In this document: positions 50,073 to 59,340 of the stretch, piece after piece
How positions within the stretch are numbered: position 1 is the stretch's first letter
Layout: each line of letters starts with the position of its first letter
Assembly (NCBI GenBank): GCA_017459865.1
Contig: JAFUCD010000028.1
Span: forward strand, 27,804-91,803
Direction of reading: 5' to 3'
Origin: Oscillospiraceae bacterium
GTDB lineage: Bacteria; Bacillota_A; Clostridia; Oscillospirales; Oscillospiraceae
Length of the DNA: 64,000 nucleotides
Translations under genes and position numbers: made by a program
Notes under the pieces: generated by a model
Databases searched by the model: none
What the model saw: the letters and a program-made list of their open reading frames with translations, nothing else
What the model was told of the DNA's origin: nothing

Positions 50073-50441
50073 TTACTTCTTCTTATTGGCGATGGTGCGT
50101 TTCGGGCCCTTGCGGGTGCGTGCGTTGGTCTTGCTGCGCTGGCCGCGGACGGGCAGGCCGCGTCTGTGACGCATGCCGCGATAGCAGCCGATCTCGGTCA
50201 GACGCTTGATGTCAAGCGCGACGGAGCGGCGGAGGTCGCCTTCCACGATGAAGTTGTGATCGATGCACTCACGGATCTTGGATTCTTCCTCGTCCGTGAG
50301 GTCTTTCACGCGGGTGTCGGGGTTGATACCGGTCATTTCGATGATTTTCTTTGCGCTGGTTCTGCCGATACCGTAAACATAGGTCAGGCCAATTTCAATT
50401 CTCTTGTCCTTGGGCAGGTCAACGCCGGCGATACGTGCCAT
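50073..50441 (-). CDS. rpsM: Ribosomal protein S13
   Basis: The 122-residue product is S13 of the small-subunit head: [33 protein letters not shown] and [25 protein letters not shown], ending in the usual Lys tail. The conserved N-terminus fixes the ATG at 50441, though AAAGGA is 13 bases away; an in-frame TTG at 50450 lies nearer to it. Confidence 0.96.
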   Translation of the reverse strand: MARIAGVDLPKDKRIEIGLTYVYGIGRTSAKKIIEMTGINPDTRVKDLTDEEESKIRECIDHNFIVEGDLRRSVALDIKRLTEIGCYRGMRHRRGLPVRGQRSKTNARTRKGPKRTIANKKK

Positions 50442-50607
50442 ACGAATCAATCATTCCTTTCGATGTTTTTTGATTTGGGACTTATTTCATCTCACGCTTT
50501 TTTGGAAAGCTGGCTTACTCCCGCCGGAGGGAGCCGAGGCTTCCGGCGTGGGATCTTAATGTTGTTTGCAAGCAGCGGCCTGCGCATTTTCGCTTACGCG
50601 AAAATGC
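50442..50607 (-). other. rpmJ-rpsM spacer with hairpins
   Basis: This 166-base gap is long for the operon. It contains a perfect hairpin GCATTTTCGC/GCGAAAATGC (50584-50607 region) directly after rpmJ and a GC-rich hairpin near 50526-50551. Neither has a T-run. No gene is supported. Confidence 0.5.
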
Positions 50608-50721
50608 TCAGCCCTGGCGCTGCTTGTGCTTGGGGTTCTCGCAGATAACCATTACTTTGCCCTTGCGCTTGATGATCTTGCATTTCTCGCACATGGGCTT
50701 AACGCTCGGTCTGACTTTCAT
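50608..50721 (-). CDS. rpmJ: Ribosomal protein L36
   Basis: A 37-residue frame translating as [20 protein letters not shown] then [17 protein letters not shown]. It is L36 with the zinc set CEKC, C and H, the zinc-binding form. GGAGG precedes the ATG. Its place between infA and rpsM is canonical. Confidence 0.96.
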   Translation of the reverse strand: MKVRPSVKPMCEKCKIIKRKGKVMVICENPKHKQRQG

Positions 50722-50732
50722 TTGTTTACCTC

Positions 50733-50951
50733 CTACTTGCTTCTCCAGGTGATGCGTCCGCGGGTCAGGTCGTAGGGCGACATCTGCACCGTAACTTTAT
50801 CACCGGGGAGGATCCTGATAAAATTCTGCCGGAGCTTGCCGGAAATGTGTGCCAGGATGACATGACCGTTGCCGATGTCGACCCGGAACATGGTGTTGGG
50901 CAGGGATTCGACTACCGTGCCCTCAAGCTCGATTACATCGTCTTTTGCCAA
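50733..50951 (-). CDS. infA: Translation initiation factor IF-1
   Basis: The 72-residue OB-fold protein ([62 protein letters not shown]) is IF-1, which binds the A site during initiation. The start is TTG, fixed by the conserved N-terminus, with AGGAGG nine bases upstream. A weak start codon on an initiation factor is worth noting. Confidence 0.96.
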   Translation of the reverse strand: MAKDDVIELEGTVVESLPNTMFRVDIGNGHVILAHISGKLRQNFIRILPGDKVTVQMSPYDLTRGRITWRSK

Positions 50952-50972
50952 GGTATTGAACCTCCTGTGATG

Positions 50973-51728
50973 TCAAATGTCGTCCGCGATCGTGAGGATC
51001 TCGGGATCGCCGTCCGTGATAAGAAGTGAGTTTTCGTAATGGGCGGAAAGGCTTCCGTCCTGTGTGACTACGGTCCAGTCGTTGTCCAGCACGCGGACCG
51101 CGACGCCGCCGGCGTTCACCATCGGCTCCACGGCGATCGTCATGCCCGCACGCAGGCGCACGCCGTGACCGGCGCGGCCGTAGTTCGGGATCTCGGGCGA
51201 TTCATGGAGCTGCGCGCCGACGCCGTGACCGACGTACTCGCGCACGATCGAATAGCCGAAGGATTCGGCGTATTCCTGGATGGCATGACCGATGTCGCCG
51301 ATGCGCATTCCCTCGCGGGCGAATTTGATGCCCTCGAAGAAGCTCTGTCTCGTGACCTCGATGAGCTTTTTGGCGTCCTCGCTGATCTCCCCGCAGGGGA
51401 ACGTCCCGGCGCAGTCGCCGTGGAACCCCTTGTACTTCGCGCCGACGTCCACGCTGACGATATCGCCCTCATGGAGCACCCGGGGACCGGGGATCCCGTG
51501 GATGATCTCGTCATTGACGGAGACGCATGCGCTGCCGGGGAAACCGCCGTAGCCCAGAAACGAGGGAACGGCGCCGGACTTCTTGATAAAGCGGTGGACT
51601 TCCCTGTCGATCTGGAGCGTCGTGATGCCGGGCTCGATCATCTGCCGGGCGATGGTCCTCGCCCCGGCAGTGATCTTGCCGGCCTGACGCATCAGGTCGA
51701 TCTCACGCGATGATTTGATGATGATCAT
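50973..51728 (-). CDS. map: Methionine aminopeptidase, type I
   Basis: The 251-residue product removes N-terminal Met. Metal ligands are in SVDVGAKYKGFHGDCAGTF (two Asp), YVGHGVG (His), MTIAVEPM (Glu) and SAHYENSLL (Glu); the N-terminal zinc-finger extension is absent. Its ATG overlaps the adk stop (ATGA). adk-map-infA within the ribosomal operon is the usual Firmicutes order. Confidence 0.97.
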   Translation of the reverse strand: MIIIKSSREIDLMRQAGKITAGARTIARQMIEPGITTLQIDREVHRFIKKSGAVPSFLGYGGFPGSACVSVNDEIIHGIPGPRVLHEGDIVSVDVGAKYKGFHGDCAGTFPCGEISEDAKKLIEVTRQSFFEGIKFAREGMRIGDIGHAIQEYAESFGYSIVREYVGHGVGAQLHESPEIPNYGRAGHGVRLRAGMTIAVEPMVNAGGVAVRVLDNDWTVVTQDGSLSAHYENSLLITDGDPEILTIADDI

Positions 51729-52360
51729 TCCAGCCCCAGAGCCTTCTTGATCACATCGGTCGTCTCGGCGACGGTCGGCTGACCCTCGACAGAGACGAGC
51801 TTGTTGCGTGCGGCGTAAAAGTCCTTCAGGGGTTCGGTCTCCTTGTGATAGGTCGTGAGACGGGCCTGCACGGTCTCGGGCGCGTCATCCTTGCGGATGG
51901 TGAGCTCGCCGCCGCAGAAGTCGCACTTGCCCTCCTCCTTCGGAGGATTGGAGACGACGTGGAACGTGGAAGAGCAATCCTTGCAGGTGCGGCGGCCGGA
52001 CATGCGGTCGACGATCACGGCGTCGGTCACCTCAAGCGAGAGCGCGCAGTCGATATCGATGCCGCACTGCTCGAGCGCCTCCGCCTGCGGGATCGTACGC
52101 GGCATACCGTCGAGGATATAGCCGTTCGCGCAGTCGGGCTCGGCCAGACGCTCCTGGACGATGCCGATGATGACCTCGTCGGGAACGAGCTTGCCGCTTT
52201 CCACATAGGCCTTGGCCTGCAGTCCAACGGGCGTGCCGTTTTTCATCGCGGCGCGCAGGATGTTACCGGTGGAGATGGTGGGGATATTCAGCGTCCGGCT
52301 GAGGATCTCAGCCTGCGTGCCCTTGCCGGCACCGGGCGCACCCAACAATACGAGCTTCAT
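51725..52360 (-). CDS. adk: Adenylate kinase
   Basis: The 211-residue product interconverts ATP, ADP and AMP. The P-loop GAPGAGKGTQ is at residues 7-16, TGNILRAA binds AMP, and the LID carries a zinc site of four Cys (CKDC, CDFC) typical of Gram-positive enzymes. GAGGAGG precedes the ATG. It lies between secY and map. Confidence 0.98.
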   Translation of the reverse strand: MKLVLLGAPGAGKGTQAEILSRTLNIPTISTGNILRAAMKNGTPVGLQAKAYVESGKLVPDEVIIGIVQERLAEPDCANGYILDGMPRTIPQAEALEQCGIDIDCALSLEVTDAVIVDRMSGRRTCKDCSSTFHVVSNPPKEEGKCDFCGGELTIRKDDAPETVQARLTTYHKETEPLKDFYAARNKLVSVEGQPTVAETTDVIKKALGLE

Positions 52361-52373
52361 GATATAAGCCTCC

Positions 52374-53687
52374 TCAGTTCAGGAATCCCTTGTAGTTGCG
52401 CATGACCATCTGCGCCTCGAGGGCACGCACGGTCTCAAGCGCAACACCGACAACGATGATGATGGACGTGCCGCCCAGCGACAGACCCGTAAGGAGCGGG
52501 ATGCTCGAATCTCCGCCGACGGAGAACATGCTGATGATGATCGGGACGACGGCGATGATGCCGAGGTAGATCGCGCCGAAGAGCGTGATCTTGTTGAGCA
52601 CCTTCTGGATGAAATCGCTGGTGGGCTTGCCGGCGCGGAAGCCGGGGATGAAGCCGCCGTTCTTCTTGAGGTTATTCGCGACCTCGATCGGGTTGAACTG
52701 GATCGTGGAGTAGAAATAGCTGAAGAAGATGATCAGCAGCAGATAGATGACCGCGTACGGCCAGGTGTTGGTGTTGAACACATGGGTCATCAGCCAGCTG
52801 CTGTTCCATTCCTGCTTGAACATGCAGATCGTCGCCGGGATGGTGGCGATGGACTGCGCGAAGATGATCGGGAGAACGCCCGACATATTCACCTTCATGG
52901 GCAGGTGCGTGGACTGACCGCCGTACATCTTGCGGCCGACGACACGCTTGGAATACTGCACCGGGATGCGGCGCTCGGCGTCGTTGACGAGCACGATCAG
53001 CATGATCAGCAGCAGGCCGCCGAGATAGACCAGTAACAGCAGCCACCAGGACAGCTGACCGGAGGCGACGTTGCGGATCTGCGTGGCGACGTCGCTCGGG
53101 AAGCGGGCGATGATGCTCACGAACAGGATGATCGAGATGCCGTTGCCGATGCCGAACTCGGTGATCTGCTCGCCGAGCCACATGATGAGCGCGGAGCCGG
53201 AGGTGAACGTGAGGATGATGACGATCGCGGCCCAGATGTTGGACGTGTACGCCGTGTCCATAAGATTGTAGTTCTTGAGCATCATGTAGTACGCGAAGCC
53301 CTGGATCAGACCAATGACGACGGTGCTGTAACGGGTGATGCTGGCGATCTTCTTACGGCCTTCCTCACCGCCCTCCTTCTGCAGACGCTCGAGCGCGGGG
53401 ATGGCGATGCAGAGGAGCTGGATGATGATGGATGCGTTGATATAGGGCTGAATGCTCAGCGCGAAGATGGTGGCGTGGCTGAACGCGCCGCCGGACATAA
53501 CGTTGTAGAGACCGAAAACGGTGCCCGCCATGTTGCTCTGCATGAAATACTGCTGCAGCGCATCAACGTTGACGAAAGGTACGGGTACGGCATTGCCGAG
53601 ACGGTAAAGCAGGACGATGAGAAGCGTGAAGAGGATCTTCTTGCGCAGGTCCTCAATTTTCCATGCATTACGGAGTGTCTGGAGCAC
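52374..53687 (-). CDS. secY: Protein translocase subunit SecY
   Basis: The 437-residue product is the channel of the general secretion system, with ten membrane segments; IFALSIQPYINASIIIQLL (second helix) and NGISIILFVSIIARFPS are recognisable, and GFIPGFRAGKPTSDFI is a conserved cytoplasmic loop. The start is GTG, one base after the rplO stop, and depends on GAGGTGG inside the rplO end. It exports the SLH and vWA proteins of this window. Confidence 0.98.
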   Translation of the reverse strand: MLQTLRNAWKIEDLRKKILFTLLIVLLYRLGNAVPVPFVNVDALQQYFMQSNMAGTVFGLYNVMSGGAFSHATIFALSIQPYINASIIIQLLCIAIPALERLQKEGGEEGRKKIASITRYSTVVIGLIQGFAYYMMLKNYNLMDTAYTSNIWAAIVIILTFTSGSALIMWLGEQITEFGIGNGISIILFVSIIARFPSDVATQIRNVASGQLSWWLLLLVYLGGLLLIMLIVLVNDAERRIPVQYSKRVVGRKMYGGQSTHLPMKVNMSGVLPIIFAQSIATIPATICMFKQEWNSSWLMTHVFNTNTWPYAVIYLLLIIFFSYFYSTIQFNPIEVANNLKKNGGFIPGFRAGKPTSDFIQKVLNKITLFGAIYLGIIAVVPIIISMFSVGGDSSIPLLTGLSLGGTSIIIVVGVALETVRALEAQMVMRNYKGFLN

Positions 53688-53688
53688 C

Positions 53689-54129
53689 TTACACCACCTC
53701 AGCCTTTCCTCCTGCTGCCTCGATCTTCGCCTTGGCGGATTCAGAGAAAGCGGAAGCCTTCACGGTGAGTTTCTTGGTGATCTCGCCGTTGCCGAGGATC
53801 TTCACGCCGTAGCGGCACTTGGAGAGCACGCGGGCATTGAGCAGCGCCTGCGCGTCGACGACAGCGCCGTCTTCGAAGCGATCCAGAGCGGAGACGTTCA
53901 CGGCCTCCAGGGGCTTGGCGAAAATGTTGTTGAAGCCGCGCTTCGGGATGCGGCGCGCCAGAGGCATCTGGCCGCCCTCAAAGCCGATGCGGACGCCGCC
54001 GCCGCTGCGGGCCTTCTGGCCCTTGTGACCGCGGCCCGCGGTCTTGCCGTTGCCGGTGGCGTGGCCACGGCCCTTGCGCTTGTCAACATGGGTGGAGCCC
54101 TTCACAGGGGACAGTTCGTGGATATACAT
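53689..54129 (-). CDS. rplO: Ribosomal protein L15
   Basis: The 146-residue product is L15: [40 protein letters not shown] near the N-terminus, the Gly/Arg-rich rRNA-binding tail, and a globular C-terminal half. GGAGG precedes the ATG. Order rpmD-rplO-secY is canonical. Confidence 0.97.
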   Translation of the reverse strand: MYIHELSPVKGSTHVDKRKGRGHATGNGKTAGRGHKGQKARSGGGVRIGFEGGQMPLARRIPKRGFNNIFAKPLEAVNVSALDRFEDGAVVDAQALLNARVLSKCRYGVKILGNGEITKKLTVKASAFSESAKAKIEAAGGKAEVV

Positions 54130-54143
54130 TGCGGGGCCCTCCT

Positions 54144-54326
54144 TTATTCAACTTCGGTGACCTGGACGAGATAGCCGATCTTGGCGATCTTGCCGCGGGT
54201 CTGCGGGTTGTCGGGCTGCACGGTCTCGTTGCCGATCCTGTGCAGGCCGAGGGACTGGGCGGTGGCGATGTGCTTATCGTGTCTGCCGTTGAGGCTCTTG
54301 ACGAGCTTGATCTTCAGATTTGCCAT
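54144..54326 (-). CDS. rpmD: Ribosomal protein L30
   Basis: The 60-residue product is L30 ([29 protein letters not shown] ... [16 protein letters not shown]). Full length for bacteria. AAGGAGG precedes the ATG. It lies between rpsE and rplO. Confidence 0.97.
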   Translation of the reverse strand: MANLKIKLVKSLNGRHDKHIATAQSLGLHRIGNETVQPDNPQTRGKIAKIGYLVQVTEVE

Positions 54327-54339
54327 TGCTGCGCCCTCC

Positions 54340-54876
54340 TTAACCCAGAATCTCTTCAGCGGTCTTGCCGCGGTACACGGCGACCTGCTGGGCGTTGCGC
54401 AGGCTCTTCAGGCCCTGCATCGTCGCGGCGATGACGTTGGCCGGATTGTTCGAGCGCAGGCACTTCGTACGGATGTCCTTGATGCCGGCAGCCTCGACGA
54501 CGGCACGGACAGCGCCGCCGGCGATCACGCCGGTACCGGGGGCAGCGGGCTTCATGAGCACGCGGCCGGCGCCGAACGCGCCGATGACCTCGTGCGGGAT
54601 CGTGGTGCCCTGCAGAGTGATGGTGCAGAGATTCTTCTTGGCATCCTCAAGGCCCTTGCGGATGGCTTCGGAGACCTCAGCCGCCTTGCCGAGACCATAG
54701 CCCACGCGGCCCTTGCCGTCGCCGACGACGACCAGCGCGGAGAACTTCATGACACGGCCGCCCTTAACGGTCTTGGAAACGCGGTTCAGGGAGACGACGG
54801 TTTCGGTGAACTCCTGGGGCTCCTCGTCGCGATTGCGGCGATCCCGGCGATCATTTCTATCGTTGTTGTAAGCCAT
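54340..54876 (-). CDS. rpsE: Ribosomal protein S5
   Basis: The 178-residue product is S5, which helps keep decoding accurate: [41 protein letters not shown] and [21 protein letters not shown]. The N-terminus has an Asn/Arg/Asp-rich stretch ([16 protein letters not shown]), an extension of about 15 residues. GGAGGAGG precedes the ATG. Confidence 0.97.
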   Translation of the reverse strand: MAYNNDRNDRRDRRNRDEEPQEFTETVVSLNRVSKTVKGGRVMKFSALVVVGDGKGRVGYGLGKAAEVSEAIRKGLEDAKKNLCTITLQGTTIPHEVIGAFGAGRVLMKPAAPGTGVIAGGAVRAVVEAAGIKDIRTKCLRSNNPANVIAATMQGLKSLRNAQQVAVYRGKTAEEILG

Positions 54877-54895
54877 AATTCGTTTCCTCCTCCCG

Positions 54896-55255
54896 TCAGA
54901 ACTTCAGGCCGCCCTCGCGGGCGCCGTCGGCCAGTGCCTTCACGCGGCCGTGATAGATGTTGCCGCCGCGGTCGAACACGACCTCTTCAATGCCCTTGGC
55001 AACGGCGCGCTCGGCGACCATCTTGCCGACCTTGGCAGCCGCCTCGACGTTGCCGCCGGTGCCTTCGAAGCCCTTCTCGACGGAGGAAGCGGAGCAGAGA
55101 GTCTTCTGCGCCACGTCGTCGATGACCTGGGCGTAAATGTGGTTTTCGCTGCGGAAAACGCTCAGACGCGGTCTTTCAGCCGTGCCGGAGACCTTCCCGC
55201 GGACGCGCTTATGGCGCTGCATGCGCTGCGCTTTCGTGTTGGGTCTTTTAATCAT
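54896..55255 (-). CDS. rplR: Ribosomal protein L18
   Basis: The 119-residue product is the 5S rRNA-binding protein L18: [34 protein letters not shown] and [31 protein letters not shown] precedes the ATG. Order rplF-rplR-rpsE is canonical. Confidence 0.97.
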   Translation of the reverse strand: MIKRPNTKAQRMQRHKRVRGKVSGTAERPRLSVFRSENHIYAQVIDDVAQKTLCSASSVEKGFEGTGGNVEAAAKVGKMVAERAVAKGIEEVVFDRGGNIYHGRVKALADGAREGGLKF

Positions 55256-55271
55256 TCAGGCACACCTCCAA

Positions 55272-55811
55272 TTACTTCGCGCCGGTCTTGCCTTCTTTGC
55301 GGCGGATATGCTCGTAATCATACTTGATGCCCTTGCCCTTGTACGGCTCGGGAGGACGCTTCATACGAACTTCAGCTGCAAACTGGCCGACCTTCTGCTT
55401 GTCGATCCCCTTGATCACGACGGTGTTCGGGTTGGGAACATCGATCTTGATGTCGTCCGTCTCGGCGACAGTGACAGGATGGGAATAACCGAGGTTCATG
55501 ACAAGGTTGGTGCCTTCCTTCGTCGCTCTGTAGCCGACGCCGTTGATCTCCAGGGTCTTCTGGAAACCATCGGTCACGCCGACGACCATGTTGTGCACCA
55601 GCGTGCGGGTCAGGCCGTGCAGAGAGCGATACTTCTTCTCGTCGCAGGGACGGGTCACGTGGACCACATTGCCTTCGACGTTCACGTCGATCTCGGGGAC
55701 AACGTCCATCTCCAGGACGCCCTTGGGACCCTTGACGGTGACGTGCTTGCCCTCGACCTTGAAATCAACGCCTGCGGGCAGCTCGATGGGAGCTCTACCA
55801 ATTCTAGACAT
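55272..55811 (-). CDS. rplF: Ribosomal protein L6
   Basis: The 179-residue product is L6, near the factor-binding site: MSRIGRAPIELPAGVDFKVEGKHVTVKGPKG, and PNPNTVVIKGIDKQKVGQFAAEVR then PPEPYKGKGIKYDYEHIRRKEGKTGAK. AAGGAGG precedes the ATG. Normal length. Confidence 0.98.
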   Translation of the reverse strand: MSRIGRAPIELPAGVDFKVEGKHVTVKGPKGVLEMDVVPEIDVNVEGNVVHVTRPCDEKKYRSLHGLTRTLVHNMVVGVTDGFQKTLEINGVGYRATKEGTNLVMNLGYSHPVTVAETDDIKIDVPNPNTVVIKGIDKQKVGQFAAEVRMKRPPEPYKGKGIKYDYEHIRRKEGKTGAK

Positions 55812-55823
55812 CTCGTTCCCTCC

Positions 55824-56222
55824 TTACCACACGAACGCGAGGACTTCGCCGCCGACGTGCGCTGCGCGCGCCTTCTTGTCGGTCATGATGCCCTTGGAGG
55901 TGGAGATGATCGCGATGCCGAGACCGCGCAGGACCTGCGGGAGCTCGTCAGCGCCGGCGTAAACACGCAGGCCGGGCTTGGAAACGCGACGGAGGCCCTG
56001 GATAGCCTTCTCTTTTCCGGGGAGATACTTGAGCGTGATGCGGATGACGCCCTGCGTGCCATCATCAATCAGCTGGAAGCTCTTGATGTAGCCTTCCTCC
56101 AAAAGGATCTCGGCGATCGCCTTTTTCATCTTGGAGCTGGGGACATCCACGGTGTCATGTCTGGCCGAACCGGCGTTGCGGATACGGGTCAACATGTCTG
56201 CGATGGGATCAGTGATCTGCAT
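55824..56222 (-). CDS. rpsH: Ribosomal protein S8
   Basis: The 132-residue product is S8, a 16S rRNA binder and in many bacteria the repressor of its operon: [30 protein letters not shown] and [41 protein letters not shown] precedes the ATG. Unusually it is separated from rpsN by 743 bases that hold a promoter, so it may start a separate transcript unit. Confidence 0.98.
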   Translation of the reverse strand: MQITDPIADMLTRIRNAGSARHDTVDVPSSKMKKAIAEILLEEGYIKSFQLIDDGTQGVIRITLKYLPGKEKAIQGLRRVSKPGLRVYAGADELPQVLRGLGIAIISTSKGIMTDKKARAAHVGGEVLAFVW

Positions 56223-56965
56223 AGTGTGTTCCTCCTTGTTCGAAGTTGCCGGTCGTTCCGGCTTGGGCGGCGAGGTTCCGCATGAATGCCTGATTCCCTG
56301 CGGCCTTTCGCCATCCCTGTACTTTCTTGAAAGAAAGTACCAAAGAACTTTGTATGCGTTACGGGGATTGGCGCTTGTCCTGGTGTGGTGGCTCGACCGA
56401 TGGTGCCTTGCTCCCGGAAGTCCGGTCGCCTCCCGTTCGTGCGTTCTGCCAAAGGCAGCCCGCCCTCAGGTGGATTCGATCGGTTTTTCGGTCCCGCGAC
56501 AGCTCGGTTTTTGCAGCCGTTTTTACGCGCCTCGGCCGTGAGAGTGCCTCGGCTCGTACACCTTGAAAAGTCCTTGTCCCGCAACGGTCTAAACGCGCAA
56601 AAGCGCCCTCCGCAGATCCAGACGGAAAGCAAATTCACGCGGTCAAACCCTGACAGGTCAAACCAATTTATTATAGCACGACAGCTTGTCAATGTCATTT
56701 GTGCAAACCGATGAAATTTTAGCACAAATTCCCGGTTTTCATACCGTCTTGCACAAAAAGAGTGCCGTTTGGCGCTAAAATTCAACGGATTCCAAGGACA
56801 CGTACGCCCGCCGACCATGCAAAACGCACAGACGGCGGGAGTACAGTATGATGTCAGGAAATCCGGCAAGCCGGATTCCTGAGGAAATTTCGTTTCGCTC
56901 TATGCGCGTCGCCCGAAGCTGTACAAAGGTACTGCGAGGGCGGCTCGCGACGAGCGGGACGAAAT
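56223..56965 (-). other. Long non-coding insertion between rpsN and rpsH
   Basis: In most bacteria these genes are nearly adjacent. Here 743 bases hold no supported gene. From the rpsN side: a long inverted repeat (56952-56967 with 56885-56900) overlapping the rpsN stop, a hairpin TCAGGAATCCGGC/GCCGGATTTCCTGA (56856-56883), a GCCG-rich hairpin near 56805-56838, the promoter at 56670-56698, then about 440 nt of leader to rpsH that includes GTACTTTCTT/AAGAAAGTAC (about 56318-56340). Its base composition around the promoter is AT-richer than the genes. Confidence 0.6.
56670..56698 (-). promoter_or_regulatory. Internal promoter of the ribosomal operon
   Basis: On the minus strand ATGACA (56693-56698) and TATAAT (56670-56675) are 17 bases apart, upstream of rpsH. 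Confidence 0.6.
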
Positions 56966-57151
56966 TTACCAGGAAGCCTTGCGGACGCCCGGGATCTGTC
57001 CCTTGTACGCCAGCTCTCTGAAGCAGATACGGCAGATACCGTAGTTGCGCAGATAGGCGTGGGGACGACCGCAGATCTTGCAGCGGTTGTAGCGGCGGGT
57101 GGAGTACTTCGCAGGGGCCTGCTGCTTGAGAATCATGGATTTCTTAGCCAT
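56966..57151 (-). CDS. rpsN: Ribosomal protein S14, zinc form
   Basis: The 61-residue product is the short zinc-binding S14 (type Z): [38 protein letters not shown] with two CxxC pairs. AAGGAGGAGG precedes the ATG. It follows rplE. Confidence 0.97.
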   Translation of the reverse strand: MAKKSMILKQQAPAKYSTRRYNRCKICGRPHAYLRNYGICRICFRELAYKGQIPGVRKASW

Positions 57152-57167
57152 TGTGTTTCCTCCTCCT

Positions 57168-57713
57168 TTAAGCGTTGGTCACGAACGGAGCGCCCATGAG
57201 GCGGAGCAGCTCGCGCGCTTCCTCATCGGTCTTCGCGGTCGTGATGATGGCGATGTTCATGCCGCGGAGCTTCTCGATCTTGTCATACTCGATCTCGGGG
57301 AAGATGATCTGCTCCTTCAGACCGAGGCTGTAGTTGCCGCGGCCGTCGAACGCGTCAGCCGAGATGCCGCGGAAATCGCGGACACGGGGCAGAGCGACGT
57401 TGAACAGACGGTCGAGGAACTCCCACATGCGGTCCTGACGCAGCGTGACCTTGACGCCGACGTGCATGCCCTCGCGGAGCTTGAAGTTCGCGACGGACTT
57501 CTTGGCAACGGTGGCGACGGCCTTCTGACCGGTGATCGCGGTGATGTCCTTGATGACGGCGTCGAGCGCCTTGGCATTGTCCTTGCAGTCGCCGCAGCCG
57601 ACGGAGACAACGATCTTGTCGAGCTTCGGGATCTGCATGACGGACTTATACTGGAACTTCTCCATCAGAGCAGGAGCGACTTCCTGCTGATACTTGGTCT
57701 TCATAGTAGGCAT
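57168..57713 (-). CDS. rplE: Ribosomal protein L5
   Basis: The 181-residue product is the 5S rRNA-binding protein L5: [88 protein letters not shown] precedes the first ATG; a second ATG three codons later is possible. Confidence 0.98.
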   Translation of the reverse strand: MPTMKTKYQQEVAPALMEKFQYKSVMQIPKLDKIVVSVGCGDCKDNAKALDAVIKDITAITGQKAVATVAKKSVANFKLREGMHVGVKVTLRQDRMWEFLDRLFNVALPRVRDFRGISADAFDGRGNYSLGLKEQIIFPEIEYDKIEKLRGMNIAIITTAKTDEEARELLRLMGAPFVTNA

Positions 57714-57730
57714 AGCAGTCTCTCCTTTCC

Positions 57731-58039
57731 TTAGTCAAACTTGTGGCCGCACTTCTTGCAGACGCGGACCTTGTTGTCGCCGTCGCGCGTAATGCCGAAG
57801 CGGACGCCCTTCTTGCAGTCGGGGCAGTACAGCGCGATCTTGCTGGCGTAGATCGGGGTCTCGACCTTGATGATGCCGCCCTCTTCGCCCTGCTTGCGGG
57901 GCTTCTGATGCTTGGTGGCGACGTTCACGCCGGAGACAACGAGCTTGCCGTTCTTCGGATCGGCCTTCAGGACGGTGCCCTGCTTGCCCTTATCCTTGCC
58001 GGAGAGGACCACTACCTTATCGTCTTTTCTGATATTCAT
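57731..58039 (-). CDS. rplX: Ribosomal protein L24 with Cys-pair C-terminus
   Basis: The 102-residue product is L24: [44 protein letters not shown] (KOW motif). The C-terminal part carries two CxxC pairs ([13 protein letters not shown]), a likely zinc ribbon that many L24 proteins lack. AAGGAGG fixes the start at 58039; the longer frame to 58198 runs into rplN. Confidence 0.97.
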   Translation of the reverse strand: MNIRKDDKVVVLSGKDKGKQGTVLKADPKNGKLVVSGVNVATKHQKPRKQGEEGGIIKVETPIYASKIALYCPDCKKGVRFGITRDGDNKVRVCKKCGHKFD

Positions 58040-58052
58040 AGATGTGTCCTCC

Positions 58053-58424
58053 TTAAATAACTTCCGGAGCCAGGGACAGGATCTTGATGAAGTCCGCGTC
58101 GCGCAGCTCGCGCGCCACGGGCCCGAAGATGCGGGTGCCCTTGGGGTTCTTGTCCTCGCCGTTGATGATGACAGCGGCGTTGTCGTCGAAGCGCACATAG
58201 GTGCCGTCGGCGCGGCGGACGCTCTTCGCGGTGCGGACCACGACGGCCTTCACCACGTCGCCCTTCTTCACAGAGCCGCCGGGCGCGGCCTTGCGGACGG
58301 AAGCGACGATCACGTCACCGATGCTGGCATACTTGCGCTTGGATCCGCCCAGAACGCGGATGCACTTGATTTCCTTGGCGCCGGTATTGTCGGCAACCTT
58401 CAGAAAAGTCTCTTGCTGGATCAT
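58053..58424 (-). CDS. rplN: Ribosomal protein L14
   Basis: The 123-residue product is L14: [43 protein letters not shown] and [35 protein letters not shown] precedes the ATG. Order rpsQ-rplN-rplX is canonical. Confidence 0.98.
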   Translation of the reverse strand: MIQQETFLKVADNTGAKEIKCIRVLGGSKRKYASIGDVIVASVRKAAPGGSVKKGDVVKAVVVRTAKSVRRADGTYVRFDDNAAVIINGEDKNPKGTRIFGPVARELRDADFIKILSLAPEVI

Positions 58425-58437
58425 TTAGGTTACCTCC

Positions 58438-58701
58438 TTACTTGGCCTTCTCAACGATTTCGACCACGCGCCATCTCTTGTCCTTGGACAGGGGGCGGGT
58501 CTCCATCACGCGGACGGTATCGCCGACGCCGCACTCGTTGTTTTCGTCGTGCGCCTTGAGCTTATACGTCCGACCGATGATCTTCTTATAGGTCTTGTGC
58601 GCGACGTGGTCAGCCACGGCGACAACGACGGTCTTGTCCATCTTGTCGGAAACGACCTTGCCCACGCGGACCTTACGGGAAGTATTTCTAATCTCGTTCA
58701 T
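58438..58701 (-). CDS. rpsQ: Ribosomal protein S17
   Basis: The 87-residue product is S17: [21 protein letters not shown] and [48 protein letters not shown] lies nine bases before the ATG at 58701; an in-frame GTG two codons earlier is too close to it. Confidence 0.97.
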   Translation of the reverse strand: MNEIRNTSRKVRVGKVVSDKMDKTVVVAVADHVAHKTYKKIIGRTYKLKAHDENNECGVGDTVRVMETRPLSKDKRWRVVEIVEKAK

Positions 58702-58715
58702 TCTCACTTACCTCC

Positions 58716-58910
58716 TCAAGCCTCGAGCTCTTTTTCGCGGATCACGGTCTTGACTCGGGCAATGTCGCGACGCACGGCAGAGATCTTAACGGGGTTGTCA
58801 AGATGATTGGTGGCGTGCTGCATGCGGAGCATGAACAGATCCTTCTTCAGTTCGACGAGCTTGTTCTGCAGCTCTTCGGCGGACATGGAGCGAATTTCAC
58901 TTGCCTTCAT
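58716..58910 (-). CDS. rpmC: Ribosomal protein L29
   Basis: The 64-residue product is L29, at the peptide exit: [51 protein letters not shown], inside the end of rplP, is its ribosome binding site, so its translation is coupled. The start is one base from the rplP stop. Confidence 0.96.
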   Translation of the reverse strand: MKASEIRSMSAEELQNKLVELKKDLFMLRMQHATNHLDNPVKISAVRRDIARVKTVIREKELEA

Positions 58911-58911
58911 C

Positions 58912-59340
58912 TTATTCACCACCATTCTCAGTATCTGCCTTGGAGACGATCTTGGTCTTGCAGGGCAGCTTGTGGCTCGCCAGACGCAGCGCCTCACGCG
59001 CCACTTCCTCGGAAACGCCGCCGATCTCGAACATGATACGGCCGGGCTTCACGACGGCGACCCAGTACTCGGGAGAGCCTTTACCGGAGCCCATACGGGT
59101 CTCGGCGGGCTTCTGCGTAACGGGCTTGTCGGGGAAGATCTTGATCCAGACCTGACCGCCGCGCTTGGTGTAACGCGTCATGGCGACACGGGCCGCCTCG
59201 ATCTGGTTGGAGGTGATCCAGCTGGGCTCCGTAGCCTGCAGGCCGAACTCACCGTAGGTGACCTTATTGCCGCGGGTGGCCTTGCCGGTCATACGACCGC
59301 GCTGCACTCTGCGGTACTTCACTCTTTTGGGCATCAGCAT
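58912..59340 (-). CDS. rplP: Ribosomal protein L16
   Basis: The 142-residue product is L16: [36 protein letters not shown] and the conserved [33 protein letters not shown] precedes the ATG, whose first base is the last base of the rpsC stop (TAATG). Confidence 0.98.
   Translation of the reverse strand: MLMPKRVKYRRVQRGRMTGKATRGNKVTYGEFGLQATEPSWITSNQIEAARVAMTRYTKRGGQVWIKIFPDKPVTQKPAETRMGSGKGSPEYWVAVVKPGRIMFEIGGVSEEVAREALRLASHKLPCKTKIVSKADTENGGE

Noticed and set aside
56189..56869. A 226-residue minus-strand frame in the rpsN-rpsH spacer
   Set aside because: It runs into the start of rpsH, contains the promoter region and hairpins, has no domain I recognise, and lacks a ribosome binding site at its start.
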